Assembly: GCA_036365145.1 (NCBI GenBank)
Contig: JAEOAD010000029.1
Span: forward strand, 18,172,001-18,236,000
From: Orientallactaga sibirica
Lineage: Eukaryota; Chordata; Mammalia; Rodentia; Dipodidae
Length of the DNA stretch: 64,000 nt
Reading direction: 5' to 3'
A model generated the notes under the pieces. It was not told the origin of the DNA. It did not search any database and saw nothing but the letters and a program-made list of their open reading frames with translations. Below are positions 56,442 through 64,000 of the stretch, in pieces. The translations under genes and the position numbers were made by a program. Within the stretch, counting starts at the first letter, position 1. Each line of letters opens with the position of its first letter.

Positions 56442-56689
56442 AAGATAGGGAATGCTGTTTATATTAGAACTGTTTATAACCTGTAACATCCACTCCTCTA
56501 GTTTCAGTATTTGTTTTTATCCCCAGAATATGACTTATTCTTGTACTTTAAGAAGAAAATATTTATTTGTTCATTTGCTCCCCACAAGCTCTACAGATTT
56601 TTCTTCTGTTATTGCCCTCATTGAACTTTAAAATAAAAGTTAATCTTATATATGCTGTCATTTCATAAAGAAAAAAAAAGATAGGGAAC
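56442..56689 (+). pseudogene. unidentified processed retrocopy inside L1
   Basis: About 225 bp (56453-56677) ending in an A-rich stretch (aaagaaaaaaaaa), with an aataaa signal at 56632-56637 about 30 bp upstream. It is flanked by the exact 11-bp duplication aagatagggaa at 56442-56452 and 56678-56688. These are the marks of L1-mediated insertion of a polyadenylated RNA 3' end, probably a 3'UTR. I do not recognise the parent transcript and there is no open frame of note. Confidence 0.75.
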
Positions 56690-56880
56690 TAGGCCAGGTG
56701 TGGTGACACATGCCTTTAATCCCAGCACCTCAGAGGCAGTGGTAAAAGGTTTGCTATGAGTTTGTTCAAGGCCAGCCTGAAAATACTTAGTGAATTCCAG
56801 GTCAACCTGAGCTAGAGCAAGACCTTACCAACCTACTTCAATAAACAAAGCAAAAACAAAAACAAAAACAAAAACAAAAA
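56690..56880 (+). repeat. B1 SINE
   Basis: 'aggccaggtgtggtgacaca', 'tgcctttaatcccagcacct', 'caaggccagcctgaaaatac', 'gagctagagcaagacctta', then a (CAAAAA)n tail. It sits between the second and third copies of the 11-bp target motif. Confidence 0.9.
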
Positions 56881-56922
56881 GAGTAAGGAAGTTGCAAAAA
56901 CTTCAACAAACAAATAACAAAA

Positions 56923-58720
56923 AAGATCAGGAACAAGACAAGGGTGCCCACTCTAACCACTGACTGCTTTTCAACATAGGACTAGAAGTCCTAGCCCAAA
57001 CAATAAGACAGGAGAAAGAAATGAAAGGGAAACATATTGGAAAGGAATAAGTCTAACTATCCCTTTTAGCAAAAGACTTAATCCTATATATAAGTCTTTT
57101 CAGAAAGACTCCACCAAAATTTTTTCTACAGGTGGTAAGTTCCTTTAGCAAGGTGGCAAGATACAAAAGCAACACACAAAAATTAGTAGCTTTCCCATAC
57201 ACCAAAGACAAATATGAGACAGAAATCAGTAAGGCTGTCCTATTCTCAATAGCCAACTAAAAATAAAATCTAATGTCTTGCAATAAGGATGTGAAAGACC
57301 TATATAGTGAAAACATAACATGCTTAAGAAAGAAATTGAGCACATGAGAAGATGGAAAGATGGTCTTGGATAGGTAGAATATTGTGAAAATGGTAATTCT
57401 AGCAAAATAATTTACAGATTCAACACAGTACCAATAAAATCCCCAGCATCATTATTAACCCAGATAGATAAAAAAATAATAAATCAAAGTTCATATTAAT
57501 CAGCAGAACTCCTCAGATATCCAAAAATATCTTCAGGAAAAGAAATTTATCTACAATTTATGCTACAAAGCTATAGTAACAAAAATAGCATGGTACTAGC
57601 ATAGATCAGATATATAGACTAATGGGATAGAATTGCAAACCTAGCCCTCAGTTCAAGTAACTACAGCTACTTGATCATTGATAAGGGAACCAACATTATA
57701 CACTAAAGAAAAGACAATATGTTCAAAAAGTGGTGCTGGAGAAATTGAATAACCACATTTAGAAAAATTAATCTAGGCATATTTCTCTTAACACGGACAA
57801 AAATCAACTCCATGTTTACCTAAAGATGTCAATAAAAGATCTGAAACTCTTAAATGATTGGAAAGAAAGCATATGCAGAACTCTCCATGATATAGGTATG
57901 GGGAAAGACTTCCTAAATAATACTCCAGTAGCCCAGGAAATTAAACAATACTCAACCAGTGAAATCTCATGAAGCAAAAAAGCTTTTTTTACAGAGAAAC
58001 ATACCATAAACAGAACCAACATACTACCCACAGAATGGAAGAAAATTATCATGAGCTGACAGAGGCCTAATATCTAGAATCTATAAATAACTCCAAAAAT
58101 TAATCTTAAAAAAATCAAGCAATCCACTCAACAAATGCATAAAAGAACTGAATAGGGAATTCTCAAAGGAAAAAAATACAAATGGCTAATATTCACTTAA
58201 GAAAATGTTCAACATCATTAACCATCAGGGAAATGCAAGTTAAACACCTATGAGATTCCACATTAAATCAATCAGGATGGCAATCATTTAAAAAAATATC
58301 AAATGACAATAAATGTTGGTGAGGATGTGGGGGAAGAGGAACCCTCATTCACTGCTGGTGGGAGTGCAAACTTGTACAATCATTATGGAAATCAATATTG
58401 AAGCTCATGAATCATATGAAAATATAGGTGCCAACTGACCTAGCTATTCCTATACAGGGCATCTACCCTAAAGGCACCACACTTCACTGCAATAATATAT
58501 GATCAATGCTTTTTATAGCTGATCTATTCACTATAGCTAAGAGTTGGATCAACTCAGATGTTCATCATTTGACAAATGAATAATGAAGATGTGGTACATA
58601 TACACAATCACATTCTGTTCATCAGTAAGGAAAACTGAAATGATGAAATTAGTAGGCAAATGGATAGACTTGGAACAGATCACACAAGCACAGAAAGACA
58701 GATGGCATATGTTTTTCCTC
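56923..58720 (+). pseudogene. L1 ORF2 remnant, RT to C-terminus
   Basis: It resumes with 'aagatcaggaacaagacaag' (residues RSGTRQGCPL of RT, the first R spanning the junction) directly after the insertion. The RT active-site motif, normally F-A-D-D in L1, reads L-A-K-D around 57070, so catalysis is lost. Further L1 blocks follow ('YKSNTQKLVAFPYT' region near 57160-57200) and the ORF2 end near 58650-58720. Several stops and small deletions. Confidence 0.85.
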
Positions 58721-58724
58721 ATAG

Positions 58725-60062
58725 GTGGTTCCTAACCTGGAACAGCTTGAGTTGCAGACATACCTGCCAGGCAACTTGAGGAATAAATAATGGGGATGGA
58801 AGTGTTTGGGGGGAGGGAAATGGGAGGCAGGTGAAGATATAAAGAAGACTAAAACCAAAAATGAATTGGTATGATGGAAAACTTCATCCTGGATAGCAGA
58901 TTAAAAGATATAACCCTCTATAGGAGTATGGGGGGCGTTTCTTGTTAAGAAGGGCCCTGGAGAGTGTAGGACAGAAACTAATACTAAAACATTTGGCTTT
59001 GGCTTATAACTCCTAGTACCAGAAATTGGTTACAACCCATGTTGAGCTGTTGAATAGAGAGACCTATGAGATCCCCAATACCAAACAGGCTTCTGTCAAA
59101 GCCCTTGATTACCTGCCTGAGGTAAAAGGTAAGACAATATTCCTGTAGACACCACATATTGCCAACACAAAACATCTAAAGATCCAGCTGGAATATGGCC
59201 AGAAGCCTCTTCCCAGATTGTTAGCCTGCATAGTACTAGAAAGTTCTACATGAACTTCTGGGGGAAAATGTCCAACAGCATTGTGAAAGAGCAGAGGACA
59301 CTTCTATACAACAGCCACCAGCCTTACAAGATGTAAACACAAGTGCAATAGTGTCTCCAACCCTAAGTAGGTAACCATCCATCCATCCATCTTTTTTTTT
59401 TTTTTTTTTCCTCTAAGTGGAAAGGAAACCATAGCTGGAACTGGGAACAATGTCAGAATCCTTGGACACCAGCATCATGGACTCCAACAAGAGGCACCCA
59501 CTAGTTTTTGGCCAAAAGAGAGGATACATTCATCAAAATCTTTCTAAATTAATTATGCTCATCTCTTTTAAACTATGGTAATCTCACTGACCATTGTAGA
59601 ATCTGTCTTTTACAGAAGGCAGTGAGAACTGAGGACAATAAAAATATATCAACTACACAAGTAAAGAGAGCTGACTCTCTGCAGAAGATGAATCACAACT
59701 TGCACATCAGCCAGGGTCCTGGTGAAACACAGAGAAATTAGCAAGATGAACCAGAGTCCTGCTTCCACGGGGAACCTGATAACCTGCAACAGGGTGATCG
59801 AGACAGACATGGAAGATATTCAAAATGCACCAAAACAGAAATCCAGAAGTTGCTGAGAAAAATTCTAAGAGCCACAGGGTATGCAGAATCTGTCCCCCTC
59901 CCCAACCCACAATGACTGACTGCTACTCTCACAACTAATAACCCACAACACAATGGTACACTGAGGATAGCCCTCAATGGCATGGGGGCAGAGAGGAGGG
60001 GAATGATGGTATCAACAAATGACAATTCCATACAAAGTTTTCACTTAATAAAATACAATATT
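58725..60062 (+). repeat. 3'UTR of the L1 copy
   Basis: G-rich stretch ('gtttggggggagggaaatgg'), then the blocks that recur in the other L1 fragments ('ctaaaacatttggctttgg', 'tagtaccagaaattggttac', 'cttgattacctgcctgaggt'). It ends at the A-rich terminus, where a B4 follows. A poly-T run at 59392-59410 follows 'ccatccatccatc'. Confidence 0.8.
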
Positions 60063-60065
60063 ACA

Positions 60066-60430
60066 TGCGAGACTGGGAAGATGAATCAATGGGCAAAGTA
60101 TTTGCTATGCAGACATGAAGACTTGAGCTCACCAAGTACCCATGTAAACACTGGGCATGGCAATATATACCTTGCAATCCCTGCTCTGGAGAATTGGAGA
60201 CAGTCCTTACCACTGACTGACTAGGTAGACTAACCAAATTAATGGGTTCTGCATTCAGGTAAGAGAACCTGTCTCCATCAATAAGGAGGATAGCAATAGA
60301 GAAAGATGCTGAACATTACCTCTGGCCTCTACATAAATGCACACACCTGTGCACTTGCACCCACATATAAACATACACCCACACAGATATAAACACACAT
60401 ATACATATGCAAGAATAAGACACACCCATA
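60066..60430 (+). repeat. B4-type SINE
   Basis: Head 'gactgggaagatgaatcaat', 'gctatgcagacatgaagact', B1-like 'ccttgcaatccctgctctgg', then 'ctctggcctctacataaatg' and a CA-rich end. Placed right at the L1 3' terminus. Confidence 0.75.
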
Positions 60431-60502
60431 CACAAAGAAAAAAAGAAGTCTTTCATATGATAAAAGATAACTGATATGGAAGTAATTTAAAAATATAACC
60501 TA

Positions 60503-60754
60503 GGGCTGGAATGATAGCTTAGCGGTTAAGGCACCTGCCTGCTAAGCCTAAGAACCTGGTTCCAATCTCCAGGTCCCACATTTAGCCAGATGCAAAGTGA
60601 CGCAAGGGTGCAATGCTGCACTTGATCACAAGGGGACGCACACATCTGCAGCTGAGAGACTGCTGGCACGCCCATCTCTATCTGTCTCCCTCTCCCTCTC
60701 AGTCTGTCTCTCTCTGTGACTCTCTCCAAAAAATAAATAAATAAATAAATAATA
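60503..60754 (+). repeat. tRNA-derived SINE with 14-bp TSD
   Basis: Starts 'gggctggaatgatagcttag', contains 'tccaatctccaggtcccaca', 'cagctgagagactgctggc', then a CT region and an AAAT tail. The perfect duplication aaaaatataaccta lies at 60489-60502 and 60755-60768. It belongs to the same subfamily as the 29.3-30.5 kb copies. Confidence 0.92.
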
Positions 60755-60769
60755 AAAAATATAACCTAA

Positions 60770-61560
60770 AACACTGGTTTCAAAAATCACAATACAATAA
60801 GTAATTTTGAAAGAACTTATAATTTTAGGATATCAAATATCAAGTGAAGTGTTAATTATTAATTTATATTAATAGTGGATGGATAATAAGTTTAAAAACA
60901 AAATAAGTTGTTAATAATAATGCAGAAAGTAGTTGTATCATGCAAATATTTTTAACATAAGATTTTATAAAATATTTCGGCTATATTATTTCTATTATAA
61001 CTGTTCAAGAATTTTGAAGATATAAATGTCTCTCAAATTATTTCACAAAACCACAATATTATGAATAAAGGACATAAATATACAAAGGACATTTATAGGC
61101 ATTTACAGAAACTGTTAGTTTTGCAGTCAAATCTTATCAGCCTCAAACCTTTATTCTGGTCCTCAAAAACCTTATGATTTTATCTGTGAATGAAAATTTC
61201 TTTAGATAAAAATAAAATGCCAATGCATTTTTATTTAACCCCTTAAACTCAGTATAACTCCAGAAGCCACCAAAATCATATAATTATAGTTATTGCTTAC
61301 GTACTTAAATGCCACTCTCTTGATAAGCCCATGTCTCCCTTTCCAACAAAATTACCTCTCACTTAATGCCCATTCTTACTTACTTTAAATACTTTTTCTT
61401 AACAAACTCCATCTTTGACTTATAATGATTTATTCTGAAAGGTTGTTCTGTAGCATTTATGTCAAGAAGAAGTCAAGCTTCACCATGTTAAGAGGTCTCT
61501 GAGCAGAAATTACAGGCTGCTATGTTGAGCTGCCTAAAGTTGTATGTCCTCTGCTGATGT
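60770..61560. other. unique AT-rich sequence
   Basis: No gene or repeat recognised. Confidence 0.4.
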
Positions 61561-61563
61561 GAA

Positions 61564-61713
61564 TTTCTTCCTTCCTTCCTTCTTTTCTTTCTTTCTCCTT
61601 CCTTCCTTCCTCTCTCTTTCTTCTTCCTTCTTTATTTCCTTCTGTCCCATTTTTCTTTCTCTCTCCCTTCCTTCCTTCCTTCCTTCCTTCCTTCCTCCCT
61701 TCCTTCCTTCCTC

Positions 61714-61764
<51 letters not shown>

Positions 61765-61765
61765 G
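61564..61765 (+). repeat. polypyrimidine tract, (CCTT)n/(CTTT)n
   Basis: About 200 bp almost purely C and T on the plus strand, made of ccttccttcc, ctttctttct and related units. Frames on both strands over it (Ser/Phe/Leu-rich on plus; Lys/Glu/Arg-rich on minus) are repeat translations, not genes. Confidence 0.95.
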
Positions 61766-62016
61766 TATCTGTGTCTATGTGTACAGGCATAAATAATGGG
61801 CATATGCAAATAAATCCTTTAGAATTTAAATGATAGCTTCCCATATAATTTTATTTGCAAAGGAAATTGAAGAACGCCAAGGGAATTCTGTCTTTTAACT
61901 TCGAAGTCCTGCCCTTTAACCAAGGTTTCAGATTTTTTTATTCATAAATTCCAAACCATGTAGGAACATCAAAATACTTTTTTCTATCATTCCATTCTCC
62001 AGTGTGGGCAAGTGAT

Positions 62017-62235
62017 ATATTTTTAAATATATTTTATTTATTCATTTATTTATTTACTTATGAGGGGGAGGGAGAGAGAATGGGCAAGCCAGGGCCTCCA
62101 GCCACTGCAAATGAATTCCAGATGCATGTGTCCCTGCCCCCTTGTGCATCTGGCTTACGTGGGTCCTGGAGAGTCGAACCAGGATACTTTGGCTTTGCAG
62201 GCAAATGCCTTAACCACTAAACCATTTCTCCAGCT
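62017..62235 (-). repeat. tRNA-derived SINE with 12-bp TSD
   Basis: Reverse complement of the SINE: 'caagccagggcctccagcca', 'ctgcaaatgaattccagatg', 'ttggctttgcaggcaaatgc', ending 'ccatttctccagct'. The duplication tgggcaagtgat lies at 62005-62016 and 62236-62247. Confidence 0.9.
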
Positions 62236-62249
62236 TGGGCAAGTGATTA

Positions 62250-62830
62250 TTATTATTTTTTTCTTTCAAGATCACAATTTTAGAGAGGGTTCATGAAGTG
62301 TTTTAAAAATCTTGACAAATTTGGGGACCTTTATTCCAATTCCACAGTCAAAATAGCATTTCTTTTATCTGCATGGCTATTAAACTTAAGCCATCATTTG
62401 CCATTACCACTAATTCCTTCAAACCTTATTCTCATGCAAAACTGTAGTCAGTTTAAATCACTTACTTCAAATCATGTGGGTATTTCATTATTTTTTGCAA
62501 GTCCTTCTGCTCCTTAATATCTTTAAGGATATTCAGGTTATCAGTTTATGTGTGTCACTTGTCACATTGTCAGAAATGAGTAACTGATGATTGTGTTTTC
62601 TGGCTATAATAATAACATAGTTCAATAAGGTGTTTCTGGTCAACATAAATTCAAAATACCAATAACCACCTAAAATGAAAAGCAGTAGCAAAGGTAGGCC
62701 CAGGGGTATTTGTTGCTCTATATCATATAGCACTGCAGCAAAATAAATAAATAAAATAAACTGAAAATTTAGATTATTTTGTTTATCTTAATATTTTTTC
62801 TATGATAAATTTTTAGTATTTTAATATGTT
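62250..62830. other. unique sequence
   Basis: No gene or repeat recognised. Confidence 0.4.
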
Positions 62831-62835
62831 TATAT

Positions 62836-62933
62836 GAAAAAGAGAGAGAGAGAAACACACAGAGAGAGAGAGAAAGAGAGAGAGATTATGATTATGGGTG
62901 CACCAGGTCCTCCAAACAAACCCCAGACACATA
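62836..62933 (-). repeat. truncated tRNA-derived SINE
   Basis: GA tract then 'tgggtgcaccaggtcctcca' and 'aacaaaccccagacaca', the tail-side end of a minus-strand SINE. The head is missing. Confidence 0.65.
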
Positions 62934-62939
62934 ATATTT

Positions 62940-63845
62940 ATGTATTCTTTGTTCTTCACTATAAATTTATAATCTTGAAATTCTTTGCAAATTATGAAGG
63001 ATATGAGCAAATATTTCCCTAAGACATGTGCTTAAAAGTATTACATACAAATGTATAAACACTATTTATAAAGTAAAGATTCTCAAAGCTCAATGATAGT
63101 GCGCTGATTAGGTAAATTCTCATGTATAATACTAAGTAACATGCAGAATGTATAATTAAAGACAAATAGAATGATTTACATGCCATAGCCATATTATATT
63201 GACTTATAAAATGCAAGGCAATAATTATATGTTGAATTCAAAGTACTTTTATATGACAAAATATCTTAATTATTAAGTGCTACCTACATGGCAGATGCTT
63301 AATATGTACTACTTTCATTTTACAGGACACAAATCCTTGGCAAGAATCATTTAATTCCTATAAACTCTGAGGCTTGGTTTTGAATCAAGAATTCATACTC
63401 AGAAGTTAAAGAGCTGACATAAAGAGGCAATTTGCTTTCAGAGGACATCTGTAAATATGGGTCTGTGTCTTAATATCCCCCTTTGGAAACATGACATAGT
63501 GAATAATTGTCATTTAAGCAATCAAGACAATCAAAAAAGTGTTCTGATAAAAGTGGTAACAGATTTCTGGGAGACACTTTGATAAAAATTCATGCAATGA
63601 CCACTAGGTAAATTTGAATATATATATATATATATATATTTCACCCTGAAACATTTTGGAGCAATAAATAAATATTCAATTTGATACAGATTCCCCTGTC
63701 ACTTTTACTTCCCATATTTATCCATTTATCTACAATGTAATTTTTTCACACAAGCCATTTAGCGATATTAGCAAATTGGAGGTCATTATAACTTATTTTT
63801 TATGATGTTTATCTTGTTTAGAGATATATCAGCAGGGACAGAGGA
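62940..63845. other. unique AT-rich sequence with (TA)n
   Basis: No gene. A (ta)n run of about 11 units lies at 63617-63640. About 63270-63420 may contain a weak MIR-like remnant ('ggcagatgcttaatatgtac', 'cattttacaggacac'). Confidence 0.4.
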
Positions 63846-63849
63846 AATG

Positions 63850-63850
<1 letters not shown>

Positions 63851-63884
<34 letters not shown>

Positions 63885-64000
63885 GAGAGAGACAGAGAGA
63901 GAGGGAGAGGAAGACAGATAGAGATGGGCGCACCAGCAGCCTCTCAGCTGTTGTGAACAAAATCCAGATGTGTGCTCCCCCTTTTGGTCAAGTGCAGCAT
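63851..64000 (-). repeat. tRNA-derived SINE, cut by the window end
   Basis: A poly-T run of about 33 bases (the A tail) then 'gagatgggcgcaccagcagc', 'ctctcagctgttgtgaacaa', 'gtgtgctcccccttttggtc'. Same subfamily as the 29.3-30.5 kb and 60.5 kb copies. Confidence 0.88.

Larger units (their letters stand above)
55105..60062 (+). mobile_element. L1 retrotransposon, 5'-truncated, ORF2 plus 3'UTR
   Basis: A long L1 copy beginning in the endonuclease part of ORF2 and running to an A-rich 3' end ('cttaataaaatacaata'). It contains an inserted retrocopy and B1 (56453-56922). ORF1 and the 5'UTR are absent. L1 encodes an endonuclease/reverse transcriptase that also mobilises SINEs and RNA copies. This copy has many stops and cannot do so. 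Confidence 0.9.

Noticed and set aside
61534..61844. Lys/Glu/Arg-rich and Ser/Phe-rich frames
   Set aside because: Translations of the polypyrimidine/polypurine tract.
1..64000. CRISPR array, bacterial operon, phage or plasmid system
   Set aside because: No regularly spaced direct repeats with unique spacers and no prokaryotic genes; SINEs, L1 and ERVs throughout show mammalian chromosomal DNA.

Overview
The window is non-genic, AT-rich mammalian DNA, either intergenic or deep intronic. I found no intact protein-coding gene, no spliced-gene remnant and no bacterial, plasmid or phage gene. The open frames are short, mostly 60-110 codons and 195 at most. Most of the longer ones sit inside transposons or run across repeat borders. 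The repeat set points to a rodent: 7SL-derived B1 elements, B4 (ID-B1 fusion) elements, an ID-like fragment, ERVL-MaLR LTRs of the rodent ORR1/MT style, and many copies of a tRNA-derived SINE starting 'ggctggagagatggcttag'. From memory that SINE is typical of jerboas (Dipodoidea, for example Jaculus). The rodent call is firm, the family call moderate.

Layout. 1-9 kb: mostly unique AT-rich sequence with an ID-like fragment, a B1, B4 copies and a dispersed LTR-like repeat (4.15 kb). 9-13 kb: a U13 (SNORD13) snoRNA retrocopy with target-site duplication, old MLT1-like LTRs and an L1 3' end. 15.1-18.3 kb: a GC-richer block with a 40-bp tandem repeat, then L1 3'UTR sequence broken by two SINEs. 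18.57-20.43 kb: a near-complete ERVL-MaLR element with both LTRs. 20.9-21.6 kb: a SINE split by a solo MaLR LTR. 25.8-26.9 kb: a minus-strand L1 3' end. 29.3-30.5 kb: two adjacent SINEs, the second split by a solo gammaretrovirus-like LTR. 36-39 kb: a second MaLR group. 39.5-40 kb: nested inverted repeats around a SINE. 42.5-45.4 kb: two L1 3'UTR copies around a MER5A-like DNA transposon. 47.1 kb: a solo MaLR LTR with perfect 5-bp target duplication. 48.9-51.66 kb: an internally deleted endogenous retrovirus (two LTRs, a primer-binding site resembling that for tRNA-Lys3, a gag start, broken env, no pol). 55.1-60.06 kb: a 5'-truncated L1 with dead ORF2, interrupted by an unidentified retrocopy and a B1. 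61.5 kb to the end: a 200-bp polypyrimidine tract, more SINEs and simple repeats.

The genes do not form a pathway. What can be read is the order of mobile-element insertions. L1-type machinery (A tails, 7-14 bp target duplications) explains the SINEs, the U13 copy and the 56.45 kb retrocopy. LTR elements landed later in several of them. Possible functional DNA is limited to unique stretches, of which 47.88-48.43 kb is the one I would examine first. All retroviral reading frames seen are broken.
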